Assembly: GCA_039816825.1 (NCBI GenBank)
Contig: JBCBXA010000016.1
Location: 1-44,836, forward strand
DNA from: JBCBXA01 sp039816825
GTDB taxonomy: Bacteria; Pseudomonadota; Alphaproteobacteria; Rhizobiales; Rhizobiaceae
Length of the DNA: 44,836 bases
Direction of reading: 5' to 3'
Shown one piece after another: positions 26,845 through 35,331 of the stretch. How positions within the stretch are numbered: position 1 is the first letter of the stretch; the number at the start of each line of letters is the position of its first letter. Under the pieces are notes generated by a model. It saw only the letters and a program-made list of their open reading frames with translations. It was not told the DNA's origin and searched no databases. A program made the position numbers and the translations under genes.

Positions 26845-27160
26845 CTCGCATCAATGAGTGTTTTGGACATCCGTGGTTCCGCAGAACCATGAAATGTTCC
26901 TCGATCTAGATAAGACCCGCCATGATGATGTCGAGTGGCTTCTGCTCGTCTGTGGAAACATACTGACATTCGGGCCGGTCTTGATTCTTGATGTTGAAGG
27001 TAATAGAACAATACAAGAACATAAAGGGTCGGCTAACGAGGCAATCCTGTGAGAATGTGTGTGCAACGCATTCGTTTCCTCGAGCGGTATTGGGCGTCTT
27101 GGCTGCAGTCTGTAGGTTGCGTGAAAGAAGCCTGAGTTGGCGGCAGTGTCGGAGAGTGAA
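26845..27160. promoter_or_regulatory. 316-base divergent uvrA/ssb control region
   Basis: No gene is supported here; short open frames are not preceded by ribosome sites and lack family likeness. The region holds a LexA box at 27006-27020 and a palindrome TGGTTC-CGCA-GAACCA at 26874-26889, about 30 bases before uvrA. Toward ssb, CTTGAT (26980-26985) and TAGAAC (27004-27009), 18 apart, could be -35 and -10, in which case the LexA box would cover the -10. No tRNA-like fold or T-run terminator is visible. Confidence 0.6.
27006..27020. promoter_or_regulatory. LexA (SOS) box, alphaproteobacterial type
   Basis: The sequence is GAAC-AATACAA-GAAC, that is GTTC-N7-GTTC on the other strand. This direct repeat is the LexA operator established for alphaproteobacteria, different from the CTGT-N8-ACAG palindrome of enterobacteria. 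It lies between uvrA and ssb, both classic SOS genes, so one operator may repress both. Confidence 0.78.
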
Positions 27161-27667
27161 ATGGCCGGAAGTGTGAACAAAGTGATTTTGGTGGGCAATC
27201 TGGGTGCCGACCCTGAAATTCGCCGGACGCAGGATGGCAAGGCGATTGCCAACATGTCGGTTGCCACTTCGGAGAGCTGGCGCGACCGCAACACTGGTGA
27301 GCGCCGTGAGAAAACCGAGTGGCACCGCGTGGTCTGCTTTAACGATGGCCTGAACAAGGTGATCGAGCAGTATGTGAAGAAAGGCACCACGGTCTATCTC
27401 GAGGGCAACCTTCAAACGCGCAAATGGCAGGATCAGAACGGCCAGGACAAATACACGACCGAAGTCGTGCTGCAGCCCTATACCGGCGTGCTGACCATGT
27501 TGGGAGGCCGCAATGCGGGTGACGTCGGAGGCCAGATGGGTGGCGGAGGCGGTGGCCAAATGGGCTATGACGGACCGTCTGGCGGCGGCTCGAGCGGTGG
27601 CGGATATGGCGGTCAGTCCGGCGGTGGCAGCTTCGGAGGCGGCATCGACGACGACATCCCGTTCTGA
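27161..27667 (+). CDS. ssb: single-stranded DNA-binding protein
   Basis: A 168-residue OB-fold protein protecting single-stranded DNA in replication and repair. The fold spans about residues 1-112 (VNKVILVGNLGADPEIRRTQ, WHRVVCFNDGLNKVIEQYVK, VYLEGNLQTRKWQDQNGQ). A Gly/Ser/Gln-rich flexible linker follows, ending in the acidic tip IDDDIPF used to dock partner proteins. I choose ATG 27161, with GGAGAG upstream, over a TTG at 27137. It is divergent from uvrA. Confidence 0.96.
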   Translation: MAGSVNKVILVGNLGADPEIRRTQDGKAIANMSVATSESWRDRNTGERREKTEWHRVVCFNDGLNKVIEQYVKKGTTVYLEGNLQTRKWQDQNGQDKYTTEVVLQPYTGVLTMLGGRNAGDVGGQMGGGGGGQMGYDGPSGGGSSGGGYGGQSGGGSFGGGIDDDIPF

Positions 27668-27790
27668 TTGAGCGGTTTTGATCAGGCTGTTCTGATCGAG
27701 AACATGTTGTCGTTACGGAATGTTTTGAATAGCTTACCCACAATCATCAGTCGTCATGACTGGCCATTGCAGGTTTGAGGGGAAAGCGCG

Positions 27791-28162
27791 ATGCGGATAG
27801 CGCTGATAGGAATCGTTCTTCTACAGTTTGCCGGTGCCCAGATTGCACTTGCGGGCGGAGCAGACGTTGTGGACGTGAACGTTCGAGAGCGGTCCGACGG
27901 CTCGTTCCTGTTTGAGGTAACGGTGTCTCATGCCGATGAAGGCTGGGACCATTATGCCAACGCCTTTGAAATTGTCGATGAAAGCGGGGCCGTGCTCGGA
28001 ACGCGTGTGCTGGCTCACCCGCACGTCAATGAGCAGCCGTTCACACGGTCCCTGAACAGCGTTCAGGTGCCGGCGGGTCTGTCGAAGGTGATCGTGGGGG
28101 CCGTCGACAATGTTCATGACCGGACGGGCAAAACCATGACGGTGACACTGCCCGGTCGATAA
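27791..28162 (+). CDS. conserved secreted protein of unknown function
   Basis: A 123-residue protein with a signal peptide (MRIALIGIVLLQFAGAQIALA, cut before GGAD). The mature part is a single predicted beta-rich domain with VSHADEGWDHYANAFEIVDE, GTRVLAHPHVNEQPFTRSL and a final VIVGAVDNVHDRTGKTM. Small proteins sharing the HPHVNEQPF segment are, to my recollection, widespread in proteobacteria, but I know no assigned function. The histidine-rich core could bind a metal. A GAGGGGAAA site precedes the ATG. It is convergent with marC and does not appear to share a promoter with ssb. Confidence 0.75.
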   Translation: MRIALIGIVLLQFAGAQIALAGGADVVDVNVRERSDGSFLFEVTVSHADEGWDHYANAFEIVDESGAVLGTRVLAHPHVNEQPFTRSLNSVQVPAGLSKVIVGAVDNVHDRTGKTMTVTLPGR

Positions 28163-28257
28163 GTCGCGATTATGGGCGAGGGACGGCTGACTGGGTAACC
28201 ATCTCAAGTCGGCAGTTCAAAGCACAACCAATCCGGCGCTATGAGACTGTTCCACCG

Positions 28258-28893
28258 TTATGAGACCGTGGCCGCCATTGCGCCTCTAATGCCGTCCACC
28301 ACGTACTGGACCGACAAAGCCGCCAGAAGCACGCCCAACAGTCTTGTAAGCAGCGCACGGCCCGTGACTCCCAGAAACCGGTCAAGGCTTTCCGCCGCCA
28401 GAAACACGGCGGCGAGGATCAGGCCACATGCCACCAGCATCGCGCATAAGGCAGCCATGCCCACCGCGCCGCTGAACTCACCGCTCAGCAGCACGGTTGC
28501 CGAGATTGCACCGGGCCCGGCTATCAACGGCGTCGCAAGCGGAAAGGCGGCGATGTTTCGGATGTCGTCTTGGGTCACGGCGGTGTTCGCGGTGCTTTCC
28601 TGTCTTTGCTGGCGCTTTTCGAAGATCATTTCAAATGCGATGGCGAACAGAAGAAGGCCGCCGGCAATGCGAAATGAATTGAGGCTGATTCCCAATGCAT
28701 CGAGGAGGCCGGCGCCAAAAAACGCAAAAACCAGCAGGACGGCTATGCCCGTGATGGTCGCCCGCAGGCCGACCTGACGCCTCTGGTTCCTGTCCATTCC
28801 ACTTGTCAGACTGAGAAAAATCGGAGCCAGGCCAGGCGGATCAATGGTGACAAGAAGCGTCGCGAGCGCGCTCACAAGCAGGGCGGTGTCCAT
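28258..28893 (-). CDS. MarC-family integral membrane protein
   Basis: A 211-residue membrane protein with six predicted spans. Family marks are LLVTIDPPGLAPIFLSLTSG at the N-terminus, SFRIAGGLLLFAIAFEMIF in the middle, and AAFPLATPLIAGPGAISATVLL. The role of MarC/YchE proteins is unsettled; the old link to multiple antibiotic resistance is not supported. The start is ATG 28893 with GGAGA upstream; the open frame continues to 28950. It is divergent from gyrA. Confidence 0.9.
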   Translation of the reverse strand: MDTALLVSALATLLVTIDPPGLAPIFLSLTSGMDRNQRRQVGLRATITGIAVLLVFAFFGAGLLDALGISLNSFRIAGGLLLFAIAFEMIFEKRQQRQESTANTAVTQDDIRNIAAFPLATPLIAGPGAISATVLLSGEFSGAVGMAALCAMLVACGLILAAVFLAAESLDRFLGVTGRALLTRLLGVLLAALSVQYVVDGIRGAMAATVS

Positions 28894-29007
28894 CGTGCTT
28901 TTTCTCCATGGTCCTGCTCTTGAAATGACGGTCTGAGAACGGCGCCGCAAGCATTTCCTTCTGGTGCGAGGCGAATGCGGTGGACGAGCTTGATTGATGT
29001 GCTCAAA

Positions 29008-29057
29008 GTTGGCGTGTGGCTCGCCAATTCGCTATATTTCTTAGGCAATTATAGCGA
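29008..29057 (+). promoter_or_regulatory. predicted gyrA promoter with two inverted repeats
   Basis: GTTGGC (29008-29013) and CTATAT (29032-29037), 18 bases apart, fit the rhizobial consensus CTTGAC-N17-CTATAT at 4 and 6 positions. TTGGCG-N7-CGCCAA (29009-29014, 29022-29027) lies between the boxes. TCGCTATA-N13-TATAGCGA (29029-29036, 29050-29057) covers the -10 and reaches the putative ribosome site. These could serve supercoiling-responsive or repressor control of gyrase; no factor is known to me. Confidence 0.45.
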
Positions 29058-29066
29058 GAATCATAC

Positions 29067-31889
29067 GTGATCGAAGATAGTCCTGACACACCCGAAGATG
29101 CCGACACAGACACCACTGCGGAAGGCGGTGGATTTGGCAGTTCCGATGGAGGATCGGCTGGTGTAGCAGCTCCGTTGCCGGAGGGCGTCGAGGGCATCTC
29201 GATCGTCGATGAGATGCAGCGCAGCTATCTCGATTACGCCATGAGCGTGATCGTAAGTCGGGCGCTGCCTGATGCGCGCGATGGCATGAAGCCTGTCCAT
29301 CGGCGCATCCTGTATGCCATGCACGACATGAAGCTCGAGTGGAACAAGGGCTACCGGAAATCGGCCGGTGTCGTGGGTGAGGTGATGGGTAAATATCACC
29401 CCCACGGTGACGCTGCGATTTACGATTCTCTCGTCCGCATGGCGCAGGACTGGTCCCTCCGCGTTCCGCTGATCGATGGGCAGGGCAATTTCGGTTCCAT
29501 TGACGGCGACCCGCCGGCTGCCATGCGCTACACGGAATGCCGCCTCGAAAAGATCAGCCACACTCTGGTTGAGGACATTGATAAGGAAACCGTCGATTTC
29601 GAAGACAATTATGACGGTCGCGAGCGTGAGCCGAGCGTTCTGCCCGCCCGGTTCCCCAATCTGCTGGTCAACGGATCGGGCGGTATTGCCGTCGGCATGG
29701 CGACGAACATTCCGCCGCACAATCTGGGAGAAGTCATCAATGGCTGTGTCGCGCTGATCGACAAGCCAGACATTACGCTGCCGGAGTTGAGCGAAATCAT
29801 TCCCGGGCCCGATTTCCCCACGGGTGGGATTATTTTGGGTCGTGGGATCGCATCCGCCTACGCCACGGGTCGTGGATCGATCATGATGCGCGCCAAAGTG
29901 CACACCGAAAAAACCCGTGGCGACCGGGAAGCCATCGTCGCCACCGAGATTCCTTATCAAGTCAACAAGTCGAGCCTGATTGAGAAGATTGCCGAACTGG
30001 TGCGTGAAAAGCGTGTCGAGGGCATCTCCGACATTCGAGACGAAAGCGATCGTGACGGTTATCGTGTGGTGATCGAACTGAAAAAGGACGCCAATGCGGA
30101 CGTCATTCTCAATCAGCTTTATCGGTTCACGCAGCTGCAGACTTCGTTTGGCGCCAATATGGTGGCTCTCAATGGCGGCAAGCCTAAGCAACTGAACCTC
30201 ATCGACCTTCTGTCTGCCTTCACCGCCTTCCGCGAAGAAGTGGTGCAGAAGCGTACGAAATTCCTGCTTCGTAAGGCGCGGGACCGCGCCCACGTTTTGG
30301 TTGGCCTCGCCATTGCCGTCGCCAATATCGATGAAGTGATCGCGCTCATTCGCAATGCGCCCGACCCTGCGACGGCAAGAAGCCAGTTGATGGAGCGTCG
30401 CTGGCCCGCTGGCGATGTTGCCGCTCTGGTCGAATTGATCTCGGATCCTCGGCACGGCTTGAACGAAGACCAGACCTACAATCTGTCAGAAACACAGGCT
30501 CGTGCGATCCTGGACCTGCGTTTGCAGCGACTGACGGCCTTGGGGCGCGACGAGATCGCGGACGAGCTCAACACCATTGGTGCGGAGATCAAGGAGTATC
30601 TCGATATTCTCGCGAGCCGCGTTCGCATCCTTGAGATCGTCAAAAACGAGCTGATTGAACTGCGGGACGAATATGCCACGCCGCGCCGCACGGAGCTTGC
30701 CGATGGCGGCCCGGATATGGACGATGAAGACTTGATTGCGCGCGAAGACATGGTGGTGACGGTCAGCCATGGCGGTTACATCAAGCGCGTGCCGCTCTCC
30801 ACCTATCGTGCTCAGAGGCGCGGGGGCAAAGGCCGGTCTGGCATGGCGACGCGTGACGAAGATTTTGTCAGCCGCCTGTTTGTGCTCAACACCCACACGC
30901 CGGTTCTGTTCTTTTCGTCGCGCGGTATCGTCTACAAGCTCAAGGTCTGGCGGTTGCCGCTTGCTCAGCCGCAATCACGCGGCAAGGCGCTGGTGAATAT
31001 ATTGCCGCTTGAGCAGGGCGAGCGGATCACAACTATCATGCCGCTGCCAGAGGATGAGAGCGCGGCAGGCGAACTGGAAATCATGTTCGCCACGCGCAAA
31101 GGCACCATTCGGCGCAATTCGCTGGCTGACTTTGTGCAGGTCAATCGCAACGGCAAAATCGCCATGAAACTGGATGATGAAGATGATGCGATCATCGGCG
31201 TCGATATCGCCCGGTCGGATCAGGATGTGCTTCTGACCACTGCGCTTGGGCAGGCCATCCGGTTCCCGGTGGCGGACCTGCGCGTCTTCGCAAGCCGCAA
31301 CTCCACTGGCGTCCGCGGCATCAACCTGGGGCAGGGCGACCGCGTGATTTCCATGTGTATTCTCGACGGCTTCGACGCCACAACTGAAGAGCGGGATGCC
31401 TATATCAAGATCTCGCGCCAGCTGCGTGACGAGGAAGAAGGAGAAGGCGGTCCGCCCGACTTCTCCATTGTTGGTGGCGAAGAGCGTTATCAGCAAATGG
31501 CGGATGCAGAGCAGTTCCTTTTGAGCCTTTCGCGAAACGGATATGGCAAACGGTCCTCAACGTTCGAGTACCGACGCTCAGGCCGTGGCGGCAAAGGCAT
31601 CACAGCCATGGCGGTAAATGAGCGCAATGGCGACCTCGTGGGCAGTTTCCCGGTCAATGCGGACGATGAAATCATGCTCGTGTCCAATGGAGGCAAGCTG
31701 ATCCGTGTTCCGGTTGACGGCATTCGGATCGCCGGTCGCGCAACGCAGGGGGTAACCGTCTTCTCCACCGCTTCCGACGAGGAGGTGGTGTCCGTCGAGC
31801 GCATCTCCGATGTATCAGACGATGAGGATGCGGAGGATGGCGGAGTTGAAGCTGCTGACGCGCCCTCGGATTCGGAAGCGACGGAGTAG
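29067..31889 (+). CDS. gyrA: DNA gyrase subunit A
   Basis: A 940-residue type II topoisomerase subunit that cuts and rejoins DNA while introducing negative supercoils. Visible are YLDYAMSVIVSRALPDARDG, the resistance-determining stretch KYHPHGDAAIYDSLVRMAQ, the catalytic Tyr155 in MRYTECRL, and the GyrA box QRRGGKG of the C-terminal wrapping domain. A 33-residue acidic Gly-rich extension precedes the usual start, and an acidic tail of about 25 residues ends the protein. Residue 116, equal to E. coli Ser83, is Ala; Asp120 (Asp87) is kept. The start is GTG 29067, because a TAG lies five codons upstream and no ATG is available. Confidence 0.97.
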   Translation: MIEDSPDTPEDADTDTTAEGGGFGSSDGGSAGVAAPLPEGVEGISIVDEMQRSYLDYAMSVIVSRALPDARDGMKPVHRRILYAMHDMKLEWNKGYRKSAGVVGEVMGKYHPHGDAAIYDSLVRMAQDWSLRVPLIDGQGNFGSIDGDPPAAMRYTECRLEKISHTLVEDIDKETVDFEDNYDGREREPSVLPARFPNLLVNGSGGIAVGMATNIPPHNLGEVINGCVALIDKPDITLPELSEIIPGPDFPTGGIILGRGIASAYATGRGSIMMRAKVHTEKTRGDREAIVATEIPYQVNKSSLIEKIAELVREKRVEGISDIRDESDRDGYRVVIELKKDANADVILNQLYRFTQLQTSFGANMVALNGGKPKQLNLIDLLSAFTAFREEVVQKRTKFLLRKARDRAHVLVGLAIAVANIDEVIALIRNAPDPATARSQLMERRWPAGDVAALVELISDPRHGLNEDQTYNLSETQARAILDLRLQRLTALGRDEIADELNTIGAEIKEYLDILASRVRILEIVKNELIELRDEYATPRRTELADGGPDMDDEDLIAREDMVVTVSHGGYIKRVPLSTYRAQRRGGKGRSGMATRDEDFVSRLFVLNTHTPVLFFSSRGIVYKLKVWRLPLAQPQSRGKALVNILPLEQGERITTIMPLPEDESAAGELEIMFATRKGTIRRNSLADFVQVNRNGKIAMKLDDEDDAIIGVDIARSDQDVLLTTALGQAIRFPVADLRVFASRNSTGVRGINLGQGDRVISMCILDGFDATTEERDAYIKISRQLRDEEEGEGGPPDFSIVGGEERYQQMADAEQFLLSLSRNGYGKRSSTFEYRRSGRGGKGITAMAVNERNGDLVGSFPVNADDEIMLVSNGGKLIRVPVDGIRIAGRATQGVTVFSTASDEEVVSVERISDVSDDEDAEDGGVEAADAPSDSEATE

Positions 31890-31898
31890 AGGCGCGCC

Positions 31899-32525
31899 AT
31901 GATCGAGTTGTCGACTTTCCTTGCTTACTCAGCAGCGTCCATCGCGCTCATCATCGTTCCGGGACCAACCGTCACTGTCATCATCGCCAACTCTCTGCGC
32001 TACGGGCCCCGTCCGGGCCTTTGGAACATCGCGGGAACGCAGCTTGGCGTGGCCATCATGGTGGTTGTGCTGGCTTTTGGCCTGGACTTCATAGTGCGCG
32101 AAGCCGGATATTTTTTCGAGGTTTTGCGGTGGATTGGCGCGGCCTATCTTGTCTGGCTTGGCATCAAGCTGTGGCGATCCGATGGTTCGCTGGGCGAAGC
32201 GGATGCGGCCCCTCCAAAGCCTGACAGTGCCTATTTCTGGCAGGGCTTCCTTGTGATCCTGTCGAACCCGAAACTCCTGGTGTTCTTTGGTGCCTTCATC
32301 CCGCAATTCGTTGATCCATCAGGCAACACTGTGGTTCAGACCCTGATATTTGGCGGGCTTTTCATGCTCTATGCGACGATCTTTGACAGTGCCTATGCGC
32401 TGTTCGCGAGCCGGGCTGGGTCGCTCCTGTCTCGCCGACGAGTGAGGCTTGTCGAGCGAGCCAGCGGCACGGCGCTGATTGGTGGTGGGGTTTGGTTGGC
32501 GATGGCAAAAGGCGTAAGAAACTGA
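31899..32525 (+). CDS. LysE/RhtB-family amino-acid exporter
   Basis: A 208-residue membrane protein with about six spans. The family marks are ALIIVPGPTVTVIIANSLRYG (PGP motif), GAAYLVWLGIKLWRS and QGFLVILSNPKLLVFFGAFI. These proteins export amino acids or similar small metabolites; the substrate cannot be read from sequence. It begins nine bases after gyrA, so it may be co-transcribed, and coaD follows after 25 bases. Confidence 0.88.
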   Translation: MIELSTFLAYSAASIALIIVPGPTVTVIIANSLRYGPRPGLWNIAGTQLGVAIMVVVLAFGLDFIVREAGYFFEVLRWIGAAYLVWLGIKLWRSDGSLGEADAAPPKPDSAYFWQGFLVILSNPKLLVFFGAFIPQFVDPSGNTVVQTLIFGGLFMLYATIFDSAYALFASRAGSLLSRRRVRLVERASGTALIGGGVWLAMAKGVRN

Positions 32526-32550
32526 GCACGAGACCAGCGGATACCGCTTC

Positions 32551-33054
32551 ATGACACATCGCATCGCCTACTTTTCGGGTTCCTTTGACCCGTTCACACT
32601 CGGACATCTCGACCTCCTGGCACAATCACTCAACCTCGCTGATCGCGTGGTCGTCGGCATTGGTGTGCATGCGGGCAAAACACCGCTGTTCGATTTTGAA
32701 GACCGTGCCAACCTCGTGCGATCAACGGTGGCAGAGTTCGAACTGGACCCGGACCGCATAGATGTCGAACCCTTTCGCGGTCTGGTTGTGGATGCGGCTC
32801 AGGAGGCCCAGGCAAGCGTTCTGGTGCGGGGTCTGCGTGATGCCAACGACCTTCCCTATGAGATGCAGATGGCGGGCATGAACGGAACGCTGGCGCCCGG
32901 TTTGCAGACCGTATTTTTGCCCGCATCTCCTGAAACGAGATTCATTACCGGAACACTCGTCCGTCAGATCGCGTCTATGCGTGGCAATATAGAGCCATTC
33001 GTTAGCGCGTCTGTTGCTGAAGCGCTTGAAAAGCGTTTTGCCAAACCAAACTAG
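32551..33054 (+). CDS. coaD: phosphopantetheine adenylyltransferase
   Basis: A 167-residue nucleotidyltransferase for the penultimate step of coenzyme A synthesis, joining ATP and 4'-phosphopantetheine to dephospho-CoA. It shows the GSFDPFTLGHLDLL signature with the (T/H)xGH motif, VLVRGLRDANDLPYEMQMAGMN, and ETRFITGTLVRQIA, where most homologues have SSxxVR. Length is normal for CoaD. It lies upstream of two cyclophilin genes. Confidence 0.94.
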   Translation: MTHRIAYFSGSFDPFTLGHLDLLAQSLNLADRVVVGIGVHAGKTPLFDFEDRANLVRSTVAEFELDPDRIDVEPFRGLVVDAAQEAQASVLVRGLRDANDLPYEMQMAGMNGTLAPGLQTVFLPASPETRFITGTLVRQIASMRGNIEPFVSASVAEALEKRFAKPN

Positions 33055-33095
33055 GTGTCGTCAGAAACGCCGAACAACCCTCGAAAGGCAGACCC

Positions 33096-33650
33096 ATGCT
33101 TTCAAACATAACCCGCCGCACGGCCCTCGCCATTGGCCTTTCATTGGCAGTGGCTGGAACGGCTCAAGCAGCTGATCCTGAGAACACACTTCTGATCGAG
33201 TTGAAGGGTGGGACAGTTGAAATTGCTCTCAACACCGACGTTGCACCGCAACACGCGATGCGCCTGAAAGAGCTCGCCCGCGAGGGGTTTTACGATGGCG
33301 TGGTTTTCCATCGCGTCATTGATGGGTTCATGGCCCAGACCGGAGATCCGACGGGAACGGGTATGGGCGGCTCTGACAAGCCCGATCTCGAGCAGGAGTT
33401 TTCCGACGTGCCGTTTGAGCGCGGCACTGTGGGAATGGCGCGCGCCCGTGACCCTAACAGTGCAAACAGTCAGTTCTTCATCATGTTCGATGAGGGTTCT
33501 TTCCTCAATGGCGACTATACGGTCGTTGGGCAGGTCGTGAACGGCATGAATTTTGTGGATGCGATTAAAAAGGGTGACTCAGCTGCCAATGGTGTGGTCC
33601 AAGACCCCGACAAGATGCTGAAGGTGCAGGTCGCAGCAGACGCCCAGTAG
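33096..33650 (+). CDS. ppiA: secreted cyclophilin-type peptidyl-prolyl isomerase
   Basis: A 184-residue cyclophilin with an export signal (ITRRTALAIGLSLAVAGTAQA). The pair of arginines before the hydrophobic stretch resembles a twin-arginine signal, though Phe/Leu after it is replaced by Ala-Leu. The catalytic domain includes FYDGVVFHRVIDGFMAQTGD, the active-site FHRVI, and SQFFIMF. It should assist protein folding in the periplasm. The next gene is a cytoplasmic paralogue, so the pair probably arose by tandem duplication. Confidence 0.92.
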   Translation: MLSNITRRTALAIGLSLAVAGTAQAADPENTLLIELKGGTVEIALNTDVAPQHAMRLKELAREGFYDGVVFHRVIDGFMAQTGDPTGTGMGGSDKPDLEQEFSDVPFERGTVGMARARDPNSANSQFFIMFDEGSFLNGDYTVVGQVVNGMNFVDAIKKGDSAANGVVQDPDKMLKVQVAADAQ

Positions 33651-33672
33651 AAGTTCAATGGAAGGAGCCCTC

Positions 33673-34146
33673 GTGGCTGATATCAAAGATCCCGAAAACA
33701 CCCTTGTGCTCGACACGACCAAGGGCCCCATCACAATTCAGCTGCTGCCTGAAGTGGCGCCCAATCACGTCGACCGACTGAAGACACTGGCGCGGGAAGG
33801 CTTCTACGACGGCATCGTCTTCCACCGCGTGATTGATGGCTTCATGGCTCAAACCGGTTGCCCGCAGGGTCGTGGCACCGGTGGTTCGGACCATCCAGAT
33901 CTGGATCAGGAATTCAATGCCACGCCGCATGAGCGCGGCACCTGCTCCATGGCGCGCACCAGCGATCCGAACTCGGCCAACTCTCAGTGGTTCATCTGTT
34001 TTGACAAGCAGGAGTTCCTGGACCGGCAATACACGGTGTGGGGCCAGGTGATCGACGGCATGGATGCCGTGGACGCTCTCGCAAAGGGTGAGCCGCCGCG
34101 CAATCCAGACGCGATCAACTCCATGAAAGTGGCCGCCGACGCCTAG
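33673..34146 (+). CDS. ppiB: cytoplasmic cyclophilin-type peptidyl-prolyl isomerase
   Basis: A 157-residue cyclophilin without signal peptide. The core repeats that of its neighbour: FYDGIVFHRVIDGFMAQTG, SQWFICF and YTVWGQVIDGMD. I set the start at GTG 33673, because AAGGAG lies six bases upstream and the protein then begins VADIKDPENTL like its relatives; the ATG at 33658 would place that site inside the gene. It ends the coaD-ppiA-ppiB group, as a strong terminator follows. Confidence 0.92.
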   Translation: MADIKDPENTLVLDTTKGPITIQLLPEVAPNHVDRLKTLAREGFYDGIVFHRVIDGFMAQTGCPQGRGTGGSDHPDLDQEFNATPHERGTCSMARTSDPNSANSQWFICFDKQEFLDRQYTVWGQVIDGMDAVDALAKGEPPRNPDAINSMKVAADA

Positions 34147-34169
34147 ATTGCGGCTAGAAAACCTATTGC

Positions 34170-34194
34170 AAGGGGCGCGCTGCGCCCCTTTTTT
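34170..34194 (+). terminator. Rho-independent terminator after ppiB
   Basis: Nine perfect base pairs (AAGGGGCGC with GCGCCCCTT) close a three-base loop and are followed directly by a run of six T. It lies about 24 bases behind the ppiB stop and separates this group from queA. Confidence 0.92.
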
Positions 34195-34242
34195 CTGCAT
34201 TCCCCCCATCAACTTCGACCGTACAAAAGACGGGCCTTCGCA

Positions 34243-35331
34243 ATGCGCGTGGACGAGTTTGACTTTGAGCTTCCCGAGGAGCGGATCGCCGTTCGCCCGC
34301 TCGACGATCGCCTGTCTGCGCGGATGCTTGAAGTGGAGGGGGTAGAACGTCACGATCGGACGATACGGGACCTGCCATCCCTGGTGCGGCCGGGCGATGC
34401 GCTGGTCTTCAACGACACCAAAGTCATTCCTGCTCAACTGAATGGCACTCGCGCCCGACTGGACAAACTGACTGGCGAGACCGTGAAAGCGCGCATCAGC
34501 GTGACGCTTCACATGATGGACGGTACGGACGGCTGGCACTGCTTTGTGCGACCAGCCAAAAAGGTGAGCTCTGGCGAGCAGATCGACTTCGACGCCGGCC
34601 TCTCTGCCAAAGTGGAGCAAAAGTCCGATGGTGGCGAAGTCCTGTTGCGGTTCAACAAGTCCGGCGATGCGCTCATGGCCGCCATCGGCGACGTCGGTGA
34701 AATGCCGTTGCCTCCCTACATCGCGTCAAAGCGGGCGCAGGACGCACAGGATCAGACCGACTATCAAACCAGCTATGCCAAACACGAGGGAGCAGTGGCT
34801 GCTCCGACCGCCGGTCTGCATTTTACCGCGGAGCTGCTTGATCAACTCCGGGTGGCAGGCGCCAGCCTTCACTTCCTCACGCTGCATGTTGGAGCAGGGA
34901 CGTTTCTGCCCGTGAAGGCCGAAGACACTGTTGATCACAAGATGCACGCTGAAATTGGCCAATTGAGTGAAGCTACCGCGTCGGCCTTGAACCAGGCGCG
35001 CCAGAATGGTGGCCGCATCATCGCGATTGGCACCACAAGCCTGCGTCTGCTGGAAAGTGCGACATCGAACGATGGTATCGTCCAGCCCTTCACTGGTGCG
35101 ACCGATATTTTCATCACGCCTGGATACCGGTTCCGCGCCGTGGACGGTCTTTTGACGAATTTCCACCTGCCGCGCTCCACTCTCTTTATGCTCGTCAGTG
35201 CGTTTGCCGGTCTCCGCGAGATGCGCCGCGCTTATGACCATGCCATAGCGGCCAACTATCGCTTCTACTCCTATGGCGATGCGTGTTTCCTGCATCGCAA
35301 ACCACTTGAGGATGCCGATGGAAACCTTTGA
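34243..35331 (+). CDS. queA: S-adenosylmethionine:tRNA ribosyltransferase-isomerase
   Basis: A 362-residue enzyme that moves the ribosyl part of SAM onto preQ1-modified tRNA, making epoxyqueuosine. Typical stretches are FDFELPEERIAVRPLDDR, DALVFNDTKVIPAQLNGTR, TAGLHFTAELLDQL, LHVGAGTFLPVKAED and the terminal YRFYSYGDACFL. The ATG at 34243 lacks a strong ribosome site. It overlaps tgt by 14 bases; both enzymes belong to the queuosine pathway. Confidence 0.95.
   Translation: MRVDEFDFELPEERIAVRPLDDRLSARMLEVEGVERHDRTIRDLPSLVRPGDALVFNDTKVIPAQLNGTRARLDKLTGETVKARISVTLHMMDGTDGWHCFVRPAKKVSSGEQIDFDAGLSAKVEQKSDGGEVLLRFNKSGDALMAAIGDVGEMPLPPYIASKRAQDAQDQTDYQTSYAKHEGAVAAPTAGLHFTAELLDQLRVAGASLHFLTLHVGAGTFLPVKAEDTVDHKMHAEIGQLSEATASALNQARQNGGRIIAIGTTSLRLLESATSNDGIVQPFTGATDIFITPGYRFRAVDGLLTNFHLPRSTLFMLVSAFAGLREMRRAYDHAIAANYRFYSYGDACFLHRKPLEDADGNL

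Noticed and set aside
26858..27052. A 64-residue open frame in the uvrA/ssb gap
   Set aside because: No ribosome site, no family likeness, and it runs through the LexA box.
27680..27697. GATCAG-N6-CTGATC inverted repeat after ssb, considered as a terminator
   Set aside because: Only six pairs and no T run follow on either strand; it may still be a weak site but cannot be supported.
29061..30455. A 464-residue open frame antisense to gyrA
   Set aside because: The plus-strand frame is unmistakably GyrA. The antisense protein shows no family motif and arises from codon bias.
33655..34620. A 321-residue open frame antisense to ppiB and queA
   Set aside because: It would cross a strong terminator and two well-supported genes. 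Its composition is that of a shadow frame.
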